Of a stretch of DNA of 64,000 bases, positions 24,102-33,866 are shown one piece after another (position 1 is the stretch's first letter; each line of letters starts with the position of its first letter). The stretch is from DAHVFK01 sp963755395 (GTDB taxonomy: Bacteria > Pseudomonadota > Gammaproteobacteria > Burkholderiales > SG8-39). The notes under the pieces are model-generated. The model did no database searches. It worked only from the letters and a program-made list of their open reading frames with translations, and was not told the origin of the DNA. A program made the position numbers and the translations under genes. Location: positions 558,001 to 622,000 of the forward strand of contig CAVWJJ010000002.1 of the NCBI GenBank assembly GCA_963755395.1, in the 5' to 3' direction.

Positions 24102-26032
24102 ATGCCGAACATCCACTTGCCCGACGGCTCGCACAAGAGCTTCGACCGGCCCGGTCACCGTGGCCGAGGTCGCGCGCTCGATCGGCGCCGGGTTGGCCAA
24201 GGCGGCGCTGGCGGGCAAAGTCGACGGCAAGCTGGTCGATACATAGCTTCACGATCGATCGCGAAGCCGAGCTGCGATCATCACCGAGCGCGACGCGGAA
24301 GGCCTCGAGATCATGCGCCATTCGACCGCGCACCTGCTCGCCTACGCGGTCAAGGAGCTGTTTCCCGACGCCCAGGTCACCATCGGCCCGGTGATCGAGA
24401 ACGGCTTCTACTACGACTTTTCCTACAAGCGGCCGTTCACGCCGGAAGACCTGGCGGCGATCGAGAAGCGCATGGCCGAACTCGCCAAGAAGCGACCATC
24501 CCGGTGACGCGCAAGGTGATGCCGCGCGACGAGGCGGTGAAGTTCTTCCGCGACCATGGGCGAGCAGTACAAGGCGGAGATCATCGCCTCGATTCCCGTC
24601 GGACGAGGCGATCTCGCTGTACAGCAGGGCGACTTCATCGACCTGTGCCGCGGGCCGCACGTGCCCTCGACCGGCAAGCTCAAGGTGTTCAAGCTGATGA
24701 AGTGGCCGGCGCCTACTGGCGCGGCGACTCGCAAGAACGAGATGCTGCAGCGCATCTACGGCACCGCCTGGGCGAAGAAGGAGGACCAGGACGCCTACCT
24801 GACAGATGCTGGAGGAAGCGGAGAAGCGCGACCACCGCGGCTCGGCAAGCAGCTGGACCTGTTCCACATGCAGGACGAGGCGCCGGGCATGGTGTTCTGG
24901 CACCCCAAGGGCTGGACGCTGTGGCAGCAGGTGGAGCAGTACATGCGCCGCGTCTATCGCGACAACGGCTACCAGGAAGTGCGCTGTCCGCAGATCCTCG
25001 ATCGCAGCCTGTGGGAAAGTCCGGCCACTGGGAGAACTACCGCGAGAACATGTTCACCACGGAGTCGGAGAAGCGCGACTACGCGGTCAAGCCGATGAAC
25101 TGCCCGGGCCACATCCAGATCTTCAACCACGGCCTGCAGCAGCTACCGCGACCTGCCGCTGCGCTACGGCGAGTTCGGCGCCTGCCACCGCAACGAACCC
25201 TCCGGCGCGCTGCACGGCCTGATGCGCGTGCGCGGCTTCACCCAGGACGACGGCCACATCTTCTGCACCGAAGACCAGATCCTGCGGCGAGTGCGTCGCG
25301 TTCACTGCGCTATTGCAGAAGGTCTACGCGCGACTTCGGCTTTCACCGACATCGTCGTACAAGCTGGCCACGCGCCCGGAAAAGCGCATCGGCGCCGACG
25401 AGCTCTGGGACAAGGCCGAGGCGGCGCTGGCGGAGTCGCTGCGCGCCTGCGGCGTGCGATTGGCAGGATCTGCCGGGCGAAGGCGCCTTCTACGGCCCCA
25501 AGATCGAATACCACGCTCAAGGACGCCATCGGCCGCGCCTGGCAGTGCGGCACGATCCAGGTGGACTTCATCATGCCCGGGCGCCTGGGCGCCGAATACG
25601 TGGGCGAGGACAATGCGCGCACACGTGCCGGTCATGCTGCACCGCGCCATCGTCGGCTCGATGGAGCGCTTTCATCGGCATCCTGATCGAGCACCATGCC
25701 GGCGCGTTCCCGCTGTGGCTGGCGCCCGGTGCAGGTGGTGGTGATGAGTATCTCGGAGCGCCAGGCGGACTACGCAGCGGCCGTCGCGCAGCCGACTGCG
25801 TGCGGCCGGCTGCGCGCGCCGCAGCCGATTTGCGGAACGAGAAAATTACCTATAAAATTCGGGAACATAGCTTGCAGAAGCTCCCCTACCAGCTGGTGGT
25901 CGGCGACAAGGAAAAGCAGGCTGCCAACGTGGCCGTGCGCACCCGCGGCGGTGAGGACCTCGGCGCCGATGACGCCTCGACGCTTTCATCGCCCGCCTCG
26001 AAACTGAGGCGGAAGCGCTGGGCACGGCCTAA
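24102..26032 (+). CDS. thrS: Threonyl-tRNA synthetase, heavily frame-shifted in this sequence
   Basis: Charges tRNA-Thr. Conserved blocks appear in order but hop between frames: TGS domain MPNIHLPDGSHKSFDRP, editing domain EIMRHSTAHLLAYAVKELFPDAQ and DFIDLCRGPHVPSTGKLK, core KPMNCPGHIQIF, RYGEFGACHRNEPSGALHGLMRVRGFTQDD (motif 2), AFYGPKIEYHLKDAIGRAWQCGTIQVDF and motif 3 HHAGAFPLWLAP, then the anticodon domain to the stop at 26030-26032. I count at least twenty single-base shifts, mostly insertions. Span matches a normal 640-residue enzyme, so this is one intact gene with poor consensus sequence. Confidence 0.9.
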
Positions 26033-26089
26033 TTTTCGCGAAACGGGGTTTCGCACGGTCAGCGCGGCGACCGCAACGAGCCGCCTGTA

Positions 26090-26684
26090 ATGGAGATGCA
26101 CTCATCAGCGCTCGAGAAAGCGCAACGCCTCAACGGGGAGATCACCGCACCCGAGGTGCGCCTGGTCGGCGTCGAAGGCGAACAGCTCGGAATCGTGACG
26201 ATCGCCGACGCAATGCGGATGGCCGAGGAGCAGGAAGTGGATCTGGTGGAGATCGCGCCGCTCGGCCAAGCCGCCGGTCTGCAAGCTCATGGACTTCGGC
26301 AAGTTCAAGTACCGCGAGCAGCAAGAAGGCGCACGAGGCCAAGCTCAAGCAGAAGCAGATCCAGGTCAAGGAAGTCAAGTTCCGGCCGGGCACCGACGAA
26401 GGCGACTACAAGATCAAGCTGCGCAACCTGATCCAGTTCCTCGAGGAGGGCGACAAGGCCAAGGTGACGCTGCGCTTCCGCGGCCGCGAGATGGCGCACC
26501 AGGAATTCGGCATGCGGCTGCTCGAGCGCGTGAAGGCCGACCTCGAACGCATGGCGTGGTCGAGCAGTTTCCGAAGATGGAAGGCCGCCAGATGGTGATG
26601 GTGCTGGGGCCGAAGAAGAAGGTGATTCCGACCAAGGCGAAGAAACCGCGCCAGCCTCGGCGAGCGCCGAAGCAGGTAGCGTAG
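26090..26684 (+). CDS. infC: Translation initiation factor IF-3, with indels
   Basis: Binds the 30S subunit and controls start-codon fidelity. N-domain RLNGEITAPEVRLVGVEGEQLGIV, linker CKLMDFGKFKYREQ, C-domain VKEVKFRPGTDEGDYKIKLRNLIQFLEEGDKAKVTLRFRGREMAH and QFPKMEGRQMVMVLGPKKK. Frame shifts near 26268, 26323 and 26555. infC normally starts at a rare AUU/AUC codon; an ATC lies at 26104 but is out of frame as given, so the ATG at 26090 is provisional. Confidence 0.85.
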
Positions 26685-26791
26685 TCATTCGCGTCGCGCT
26701 CGATACGCGCGGTGCGGCACAAGTGATGTCCGGGTATCAAGCGCTCGCGCAGCGGGCCACCGCGGCGTTAAGCTAAAAAATGGAGCAGATC

Positions 26792-26989
26792 ATGCCCAAG
26801 ATGAAGACCAAGAGGGGCGCACAAGCGCTTCAAGGTGCGCTGCGAGCGGCACGATCAAGCGCTCGCAGGCCTTCAAGCGCCACATCCTGACCAAGAAATC
26901 CACCAAGCACAAGCGCCAGCTGCGCGGCACGGGCTCGGTACATGCCACCAACATAGCGCCAGGTGCGCGCGATGCTGCCCTACGCTTAA
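26792..26989 (+). CDS. rpmI: 50S ribosomal protein L35, with indels
   Basis: Recognisable parts are MPKMKTK at the start, the middle SQAFKRHILTKKSTKHKRQLRGTGSVHATNIA and the end VRAMLPYA. The 198-base span fits the usual 65 residues. At least three small indels (near 26814, 26846 and 26955) shift the frame. Between infC and rplT, its universal position. Confidence 0.85.
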
Positions 26990-26998
26990 GGAGCCGCC

Positions 26999-27358
26999 AT
27001 GCCACGAGTCAAACGTGGCGTAACCGCCCGCGCGCGCCACAAGAAGGTCCTCGAGCAGGCCAAGGGATACCGCGGCCGCCGCAAGCAACGTCTACCGCAT
27101 CGCCAAGGAGGCGGTGATGAAGGCGGGGCAGTACGCCTACCGCGACCGCCGCCAGCGCAAGCGCGAGTTCCGCGCACTGTGGATCACCCGGATCAACGCG
27201 GCGGTGCGCGAGCTGGGCATGACTACAGCGTGTTCATGACGGGCCTGAAGCGCGCCGATATCGAGATCGATCGCAAGGTGCTGGCCGACCTGGCGGTGCT
27301 CGACAAGCCGGCGTTCGCGAAGATCGCGAAGCAGGTCAAAGCCAGCCTCGCGCACTGA
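26999..27358 (+). CDS. rplT: 50S ribosomal protein L20, two compensating indels
   Basis: 119 codons, normal length. Starts MPRVKRGVTARARHKKVLEQAKGYRGRRK and ends YSVFMTGLKRADIEIDRKVLADLAVLDKPAFAKIAKQVKASLAH. The middle is read in a wrong frame between an extra base near 27089 and a missing base near 27222; in the right frame it gives VYRIAKEAVMKAGQYAYRDRR and ALWITRINAAVRELGM. L20 is an early assembly protein of the large subunit and autoregulates this operon in E. coli. Confidence 0.9.
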   Translation: MPRVKRGVTARARHKKVLEQAKGYRGRRKQRLPHRQGGGDEGGAVRLPRPPPAQARVPRTVDHPDQRGGARAGHDYSVFMTGLKRADIEIDRKVLADLAVLDKPAFAKIAKQVKASLAH

Positions 27359-27385
27359 GACCGGCGCCAGGACGCGCAACGAACA

Positions 27386-27410
27386 GAAGCGAGGGCCAGA
27401 CCCTCGCTTC
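27386..27410 (+). terminator. Hairpin between rplT and pheS (terminator or attenuator)
   Basis: Perfect ten-base stem GAAGCGAGGG/CCCTCGCTTC with a five-base loop, followed by GCATTTCT. The T tract is short, so it is either a weak terminator or an attenuator in front of pheST; no phenylalanine-rich leader peptide was recognised. Confidence 0.55.
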
Positions 27411-27422
27411 GCATTTCTGGAC

Positions 27423-28439
27423 ATGCCAGACGTCGAAGCCATCGTCGATCGCGCGCTTGCCGACCTGAGTCGGGCGGCGGACCCTGCAGCGCTCGAAAAC
27501 GCCAAGGCGCGCTACCTCGGCAAAGGGGGCGAGCTGACCGCGCTGCTGAAGTCGCTCGGGCAGCTGCCGCCCGCGGAGCGAAAAGACGCCGGGCAGGCGA
27601 TCAATGCCGCCAAGGCGCGCCTGGAGCAGGCGCTCGAGGCGCGCCGAGGCGAACTGGCCGATGCGGCGCTCAGCGGCCGGCTGGCCGAGGAGGCGCTGGA
27701 CGTCACGCTGCCGGGGCGCGGGCGCGGCGGCGGCGGCCTGCACCCGCTGATGCGCACCTGGAGCGCGTGGAGCAGATCTTCCGCTCGATCGGCTTCGACG
27801 TCGCCGACGGTCCCGAGATCGAGACCGACTGGTACAACTTCACCGCGCTCAACAATCCCGAGAACCATCCTGCGCGCTCGATGCAGGACACTTTCTATGT
27901 CGATCTGAAGGACGCGCAGGGACTCAACCTGCTGCTGCGAACCCACACCAGCCCGATGCAGGTGCGCTACGCGCGCATGCACCGGCCGCCGATCAAAGTC
28001 ATCGCCCCCGGGCGCACCTATCGCGTCGACTCCGATGCGACCCACTCGCCGATGTTTCACCAGGTCGAAGGGCTGTGGATCGACGAGGACATCAGCTTCG
28101 CCGACCTGAAGGGCGTGTATACCGACTTTCTGCACCGTTTCTTCGAGACCGACGACATTGGAAGTGCGCTTCCGGCCGTCGTTCTTTCCGTTCACCGAGC
28201 CGTCGGCCGAGATCGACATGATGTTCGATAGCGGACCGCTCAAGGGACGCTGGCTGGAGATCTCCGGCTCGGGGCAGGTGCATCCCAACGTGGTGCGCAA
28301 CTTCGGTCTCGACCCGGAGCGCTACATAGGCTTCGCCTTCGGCAGCGGGCTCGAGCGCCTGGCGATGCTGCGTTACGGCATCGACGACCTGCGGCTGTTC
28401 TTCGACGGCGACCTGCGGTTCCTCAGGCAGTTCGCCTGA
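27423..28439 (+). CDS. pheS: Phenylalanyl-tRNA synthetase alpha subunit, two indels
   Basis: Catalytic subunit of the alpha2beta2 enzyme. N-terminal coiled coil, then HPLMRT, EQIFRSIGFDVADGPEIETDWYNFTALN, PARSMQDTFYV, LLLRTHTSPMQVRYA (motif 2 region) and RPSFFPFTEPSAEIDMMFD, ending FAFGSGLERLAMLRYGIDDLR (motif 3). One base is missing near 27756 and one is extra near 28159; the net length is normal (about 338 aa). Confidence 0.92.
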
Positions 28440-28445
28440 CGCGCG

Positions 28446-30836
28446 ATGAACGTACCCGAGAGCTGGCTGCGCAGTCTGGTAGACCCGTCGCTCACGACGG
28501 ACGAGCTGTCGCACCTGCTGACCATGGTCGGGCCTCGAAGTCGAATCGTGCGCACCGCTTGCGCCGCCGTTCGATGGCGTCGTCGCGGCGCGCGTGATCG
28601 AAGTCGCGCGGCACCCTGACGCCGACAAACTGAGCGTGTGCAAGGTGGACGCTGGCGGACAGATCGCTGTCGATCGTCTGTGGGGCACCGAACGTGCGCT
28701 CCGGCATGCTCGCGCCGCTGGCCAAGGTCGGCGCGCGGCTGGCGGGCGGGCGAAATCAAGCTCGCCACCATGCGCGGCGTGCAGAGCCAGGGCATGCTGT
28801 GCTCGGCACGCGAGCTGGGGCTGTCGGACGACCACTCGGGGCTGCTCGAGCTACCCGCCGGGAGCGCACCCGGTGCGGACGTGCGCGCTCTGCTCGAGCT
28901 CGACGACCACGTGTTCACGATCAAGCTGACGCCAAATCGCGCCGACTGCCTGTCGATCCTTGGCGTCGCGCGCGAGGTCGCGGCGCTCACCCGCTCGAAC
29001 GATGCGTGCGCCCGACACCACGCCAGTGCCTTCGCGCAGCGATGCCCGCCATCCGGTAAGAATCAGCGCTGCGCGAAGGCTGTGGGCGCTTCACCGGACG
29101 GGTCATCCGCGGCGTGGACGCCCGGCGCCGCGACCCCGGACTGGATGCGCCAGCGCCTCGAGCGCTCCGGCCAGCGATCGATTTCGGCGCTGGTCGACGT
29201 CACCAACTACGTCATGCTCGAGCTCGGGCGGCCGCTGCACGTCTACGACCTGGACAAGCTGAACGGCGCGATCGACGTGCGCTTCGGCAGGAAGGGCGAG
29301 AAGCTGCTTCTGCTGAACGAGCAGGAGGTGGAGGTCGACGAAACGGTGCTGTGCATCACCGACGGCTCCGGCGTCATCGGCCTGGCCGGGATCATGGGCG
29401 GGGACTCGACCAAGGCCGAGTCCGAAACGAGGAACATCTACCTCGAGTCCGCGTTTTTCGCGCCGGCGGCGATCGCCGGCCGGACGCGCCGCTTCGGCTT
29501 CGCCAGCGACGCATCGCACCGTTTCGAGCGCGGCGTGGATTTCGACAACAACGTCGACGGCATCGAGCGCGCGACGCGGCTGATCCTCGAGATCTGCGGC
29601 GGCGAGCCCGGTCCGACCGACGACCTGGTCGCGCGCCTGCCGCGCAGACAGCCCGTAACGATGCGGGTGGCGCGCGCGCAAAAGGTGATCGGCATTCCGA
29701 TCAGCGGCGAAGAGATGGCCGATGTGTTCACGCGGCTCGGCCTGAGCTTCGAGTGGCAGGGCGAAAGCTTCGTCGTTGCGCCGCCAAGCTACCGCTTCGA
29801 CCTCGAGATCGAGGAAGACCTGATCGAGGAAGTTGCGCGAGTGCACGGTTTCGAGCGTATTCCAGCGCACCCGCCGCGGGCGCGCGGCCAGGATGAGCGC
29901 GCTGCCCGAGGCGCGGCGCCCGCTGCATGCGCTGCGCGAGCGGCTCGCCGCGCGCGACTATCAGGAAGTGATCAACTTCAGCTTCGTCGAGCCGCAATGG
30001 GAGGCAGACTTCGCCGGCGAGACGGACCCGATCCGACTGCTCAACCCGATAGCGAGCCAGCTTTCGGTGATGCGCACCAGCCTGATCGGCATCGCTGGTG
30101 GCCAACCTGCGCTACAACCACGCCCGCAAGCAGCCGCGCATACGCGTATTCGAGGTCGGCCGGGTGTTCCTGCGCGACCCCGCCGCCGCCGACGGTCCGC
30201 TTTCGGTCGCCGGGGTGCGCCAGCCGATGCGAATCGGCGCGGCGGCCTATGGCCCGTTGCTCGACGAACAGTGGGGCGAGTCCGCGCGGCTGACGGATTT
30301 CTTCGATCTAAAGGCCGACGTCGAGGTGCTGCTCGCGCCGCGCATCGCGCGCTTCGAGGCTGCGCCGCATCCGGCGTTCCATCCCGGGCGCTCGGCGCGG
30401 ATCGTGCTCGACGGCCGCGTCGCCGGCTGGCTGGGCGAGCTGCATCCGCGCTGGCAGCGGCGCTACGAGCTGCCGCAGCCGGCGGTACTGTTCGAGCTGG
30501 ACGCAGAGCGCTGCGCAATGGCTCGAGATTCCGCGCCCGCGGGTGCCCTCCAAGTTCCCGCCGGTGGTGCGCGACGTTGCCCTGTTGGTGGATGCCGCGC
30601 TGCCGGCCCAGGCGCTGCTGGACGCGATCGAGGCTGCCAAGCCGCCAATCGTGCAGGAAGTCCGGGTTTTCGACCTTTACCAGGGCAAGAGTCTCCCAAT
30701 TGGCAGAAAAAGCCTTGCTTTTCGGGTAGTTATGCAACATACTGAACGCACGCTCACGGATGCCGAGGCGGATGCTGCCCGGGACGCTCTGGTCGCCCTG
30801 CTGGCGCGCGAATTCTCGGCAAGCCTGCGTTCTTAA
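28446..30836 (+). CDS. pheT: Phenylalanyl-tRNA synthetase beta subunit, several indels
   Basis: About 795 residues. Start MNVPESWLRSLVDPSLTTDELS; EMAP-like tRNA-binding part with MRGVQSQGMLCSARELGLSDDHSGLLELP; B3/B4 editing region DWMRQRLERSGQRSISALVDVTNYVMLELGRPLHVYDLDKL and GIMGGDSTKAES; B5 region RFERGVDFDNNVDGIERATRLILE; C-terminal anticodon-binding domain RVPSKFPPVVRDVALLVDA. Frame changes near 28535, 28665-28750, 29010-29100, 29880, 30100 and 30520. All blocks are present, so I treat it as intact. Confidence 0.9.
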
Positions 30837-30866
30837 AAGAGAAAACAGCAATAGGGAGTTCGGGCA

Positions 30867-31184
30867 GTGGCAATGACTCTGACCAAGGCCGAATTGGCGG
30901 ACCTGCTGTTCGAGAAGGTCGGTCTGAACAAGCGCGAGGCCAAGGACATGGTCGAGGCGTTTTTCGAGGAAATTCGTGGCGCGCTCGAGCGCGGCGAGAG
31001 CGTCAAGCTCTCGGGCTTCGGCAATTTCCAGCTGCGCGACAAGCCGCAGCGGCCGGGACGCAACCCGAAGACTGGCGAGGAGATTCCGATCAGCGCGCGT
31101 CGGGTCGTTACCTTCCACGCCAGCCAGAAGTTGAAGTCCATGGTTGAGAAGGCACGCCATGGAGCAGAACCGCAAGAAAACTGA
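30867..31184 (+). CDS. ihfA: Integration host factor alpha subunit
   Basis: 105-aa (103 from the second start) DNA-bending nucleoid protein that pairs with IhfB. MTLTKAELADLLFEKVGLNKREAKDMVEAFFEEIR is the dimerisation helix region, and the beta-arm contains GRNPKTGEEIPISARRVVTF with the intercalating proline in RNPKTG. GTG at 30867 is preferred over the ATG six bases later because AGGGAG (30853-30858) is eight bases upstream. Immediately downstream of pheT, as in most proteobacteria. Confidence 0.94.
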   Translation: MAMTLTKAELADLLFEKVGLNKREAKDMVEAFFEEIRGALERGESVKLSGFGNFQLRDKPQRPGRNPKTGEEIPISARRVVTFHASQKLKSMVEKARHGAEPQEN

Positions 31185-31552
31185 TCTGCCGCCGATCCCC
31201 GCCAAGCGCTACTTCACCATCGGTGAGGTGAGCGAGCTGTGCGGGGTGAAGCCGCACGTCCTGCGCTATTGGGAGCAGGAATTCACCCAGTTGAAGCCGG
31301 TCAAGCGGCGCGGCAACCGGCGCTACTACCAGCATCACGAGGTACTGCTGATCCGCCGCATCCGCGAGCTGCTGTACGAGGAGGGCTTCACGATCAGCGG
31401 GGCGCGCAACCGCCTCGACAACGGCCTCGCGCCGGAGCGAGCGCGCCGAGCCGGGGGCGCGCAGCGAAGGTCGCGCGCCCGCGGGCGGGGCATTCGATCT
31501 CGGCGCGATCAAGCGCGAGCTGCGCGAGTTACTCGACAGTCTGGGCGCCTGA
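31159..31552 (+). CDS. MerR family regulator of the pheT-ihfA cluster, one indel
   Basis: About 130 aa. N-terminal winged helix RYFTIGEVSELCGVKPHVLRYWEQEFTQLKPVKRRGNRRYYQ followed by a long helix EVLLIRRIRELLYEEGFTISGARNRL. One base shift near 31440 moves the frame; the restored end reads AFDLGAIKRELRELLDSLGA. It overlaps the end of ihfA by 26 bases. This conserved partner of ihfA has no metal-binding cysteine pattern visible and its targets are unknown. Confidence 0.85.
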
Positions 31553-31562
31553 GCCCGGCTGA

Positions 31563-31568
31563 TATAAT
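31563..31568 (+). promoter_or_regulatory. -10 element of tRNA-Pro(GGG)
   Basis: A perfect TATAAT lies ten bases upstream of the tRNA. Confidence 0.6.
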
Positions 31569-31577
31569 CCGCGCCTT

Positions 31578-31654
31578 CGGGGCGTAGCGCAGCCTGGTAG
31601 CGTACCTGCATGGGGTGCAGGTGGTCGTGAGTTCAAATCTCACCGCCCCGACCA
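31578..31654 (+). tRNA. tRNA-Pro (anticodon GGG)
   Basis: 77 nt with encoded CCA. Acceptor stem CGGGGCG pairs with CGCCCCG; D-arm TAGCGCAG, anticodon loop ATGGGGT with anticodon GGG at 31612-31614, T-arm GTTCAAATC. Confidence 0.95.
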
Positions 31655-31662
31655 ATTAAAGC

Positions 31663-32346
31663 CTACTGGTGGTAGGCGATCAGCTGCCAGATGATCGCGT
31701 CGTGCTCGACGCGCGGATTGACCCCCATTTCCTGTCGCCGGCTGCGCCAATCGATGCGCACCCAGCGCTTTACCGCTGGCGCGTACCACAGGGTCTCGCG
31801 CAGGTCGGTGTCGAACCAGGTGTTGTCGCGGTCGCCGAGGTTCCGGTTGCGCTCGATCCGCAGCGCGACGAATTCGCCCGCCGGCGTGCTGACACGCTCC
31901 CAGCCGAGCGCATGGCCCCAGGTCTGCTGCCGGCGCGCCTCGCCATGCTCGTCGGTCGCGGTGAGGGTTTCGAGCCAATGTGAGCCGGGCGCAATCGGAA
32001 ACGGGATTACTGTGAGCGCAGGGAAATAGCGCTGCTCAGCGGCGCCGTCCCGTTCGGCGGATACGCTCCAGGGCTGCGGCACCGTCTGCGTCTCGACCGG
32101 GTCGCCGGGGCGGTCGCTGCGGCGCACGATCGTATAGCCCGCAGCGCCCGCTTCGACCGTGTCCGTCAGCGTGCGCACGCGCAGGTCGTTGTACGGATTG
32201 ATCTGCTCGTAGACCCAGCGCTCGCCTGCGTTCAGCCGCGGCGCCGGCACGCTTATCATCGGCGCCGGGGCCGGCGGATAGGATGCGCAGGCGGCGACAA
32301 GGAGCAACGACGGTATCGTCAGGATGCAGCGCTTCACAGTGGGCAT
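31663..32346 (-). CDS. Lipoprotein of unknown function
   Basis: 227 aa. Signal peptide with lipobox LLVAACASY, then a proline-rich linker and a domain with NAGERWVYEQINPYNDL, YFPALTVIPFPIAPGSHW, and GEFVALRIERNRNLGDRDNTWFDTDLRETLWYAPAVKRWVRID. The last motif resembles proteins that follow an outer-membrane lipoprotein pattern with repeated Trp/Tyr strands, but I cannot name a family. Divergent from surE. Confidence 0.75.
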   Translation of the reverse strand: MPTVKRCILTIPSLLLVAACASYPPAPAPMISVPAPRLNAGERWVYEQINPYNDLRVRTLTDTVEAGAAGYTIVRRSDRPGDPVETQTVPQPWSVSAERDGAAEQRYFPALTVIPFPIAPGSHWLETLTATDEHGEARRQQTWGHALGWERVSTPAGEFVALRIERNRNLGDRDNTWFDTDLRETLWYAPAVKRWVRIDWRSRRQEMGVNPRVEHDAIIWQLIAYHQ

Positions 32347-32436
32347 ATCGCTCGTTCCTCCGAAATTTCAGTATAGCCCGCGGCAACAAGAACCGGCCGG
32401 AAGCTGACACCTCGGCTAGAATCCGAAAGTTCCGCA

Positions 32437-33180
32437 ATGCGCATCCTCATCTCCAACGACGACGGCTACTTCTCTCCCGGGATCACGGCACTGGCCGAGG
32501 CGCTGCGCTCGATCGGCGAGGTTACGGTGGTCGCGCCCGAGCGCGACCGCTCCGGCGCGTCGAACTCGCTGACCCTCGACCGGCCGCTCAGCGTTCGTAC
32601 CGCAGCGAATGGTTTCCTGTTCGTGAACGGGACACCCACCGACTGCGTGCATCTGGCGGTGACCGGCTTGCTCGATTTCCTGCCCGACATGGTCGTCTCG
32701 GGCATCAATCTCGGCGCCAACATGGGCGACGACACGATCTATTCGGGAACGGTCGCCGCGGCGATGGAGGGATTCCTGCTCGGCATTCCGTCGCTCGCGG
32801 TTTCCCTTGTCGGAAAGGCCGGCAAGCACCACGCAACCGCGGCTGAAGTCGCGGTCGGGATGGTCGAGCGCTTCAGGCGCTTCGCCGTCCTGCAGCCGGT
32901 ACTGCTGAACGTAAATGTGCCGGACGTGCCCTATGCGGCGCTGCGCGGCAGCGAGGTGACGCGCCTGGGCAGGCGGCACAAGGCCGAACCGGTGGTGAAG
33001 ATCGACACGCCGCGCGGCGACGTCGGCTACTGGATTGGCGCGGCCGGCGGGGCGGCCGATTCGGGACCGGGAACCGATTTCCACGCGGTAGACAACAACC
33101 ATGTCTCGGTGACGCCCCTGCAGGTGGACCTGACCTTCCACGGCCAGCTCGCCATGGTGCGCGATTGGCTTGCGAAGTGA
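32437..33180 (+). CDS. surE: 5'/3'-nucleotidase SurE
   Basis: 247-aa metal-dependent phosphatase of nucleoside monophosphates and short polyphosphates. The metal-binding SNDDGYFSPGI opens the protein, followed by VVAPERDRSGASNSLTLDRPL, NGTPTDCVHLA and VSGINLGANMGDDTIYSGTVAAAMEG. Standard length. Stop overlaps the pcm start (GTGA), the usual surE-pcm-nlpD arrangement of a stationary-phase survival operon. Confidence 0.95.
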   Translation: MRILISNDDGYFSPGITALAEALRSIGEVTVVAPERDRSGASNSLTLDRPLSVRTAANGFLFVNGTPTDCVHLAVTGLLDFLPDMVVSGINLGANMGDDTIYSGTVAAAMEGFLLGIPSLAVSLVGKAGKHHATAAEVAVGMVERFRRFAVLQPVLLNVNVPDVPYAALRGSEVTRLGRRHKAEPVVKIDTPRGDVGYWIGAAGGAADSGPGTDFHAVDNNHVSVTPLQVDLTFHGQLAMVRDWLAK

Positions 33181-33866
33181 ACGCGCGCAACCCGAAGAAT
33201 ATTCCCGGCATCGGCATGACGTCCCAGCGCACGCGGGTGCGCATGGTGGAACGCCTGCGGGAAAAGGGCATTCGCGACGAGCGGGTTCTCGCGGCGATGG
33301 GAGCGGTTCCGCGCCACGTGTTCGTCGAGGAAGCGCTCGCGAGCCGGGCTTACGAGGACAGCGCGCTGCCAATCGGGTTCTCGCAAACGATCTCCCAGCC
33401 TTACATCGTCGCGCGCATGATCGAGGCCCTGATGGCGGACAGGCCGCGCAAGCTTGGCAAGGTGCTCGAAGTGGGCACGGGCTGCGGCTATCAGGCGGCT
33501 GTCCTCGCTCAGCTTGCGCAGGAGGTCTACTCGATCGAGCGTATCCGCGGCCTGCTCGAGCGCGCACGGGCGAACCTTCTCGGACTGAAGCTCTCCAATC
33601 TCAGGCTGGCGCATGCCGACGGCAACGAGGGACTGGCCAAAGCGGCGCCGTTCGACTCGATCATCGTCGCCGCCGCTGCAATCCAGGTGCCCGAAGGCCT
33701 CTTACGACAGCTCGCCATGGGTGGCAGAATGATACTTCCGCTGAAAAGCCCCTCTGCGGGGCGCGACGCGCAACGCCTCTCGCTGATCGAACGCAGCGCG
33801 CGCGGCTTCGCCGAGACCGAACTCGACCCGGTGCGGTTCGTGCCGCTGGAAATGGGAAAGGCATGA
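33177..33866 (+). CDS. pcm: Protein-L-isoaspartate O-methyltransferase
   Basis: 229 aa; repairs isoaspartyl damage in proteins with S-adenosylmethionine. Conserved MGAVPRHVFVEEALASRAYEDSALPIGFSQTISQPYIVARM and SAM motif VLEVGTGCGYQAAVLAQL, then VPEGLLRQLAMGGRMILPL. I choose the GTG overlapping the surE stop; a downstream ATG before TSQRTR is also possible. Its stop overlaps nlpD (ATGA). Confidence 0.93.
   Translation: MNARNPKNIPGIGMTSQRTRVRMVERLREKGIRDERVLAAMGAVPRHVFVEEALASRAYEDSALPIGFSQTISQPYIVARMIEALMADRPRKLGKVLEVGTGCGYQAAVLAQLAQEVYSIERIRGLLERARANLLGLKLSNLRLAHADGNEGLAKAAPFDSIIVAAAAIQVPEGLLRQLAMGGRMILPLKSPSAGRDAQRLSLIERSARGFAETELDPVRFVPLEMGKA

Noticed and set aside
26037..26053. GCGAAAC-GGG-GTTTCGC hairpin between thrS and infC as a terminator
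   Set aside because: No T tract follows and the operon normally continues; may be a chance or regulatory hairpin.
24102..30640. Annotating thrS, infC, rpmI, rplT, pheS and pheT as pseudogenes
   Set aside because: All conserved blocks are kept in order and the genes are essential single-copy genes; sequence error is far more likely.
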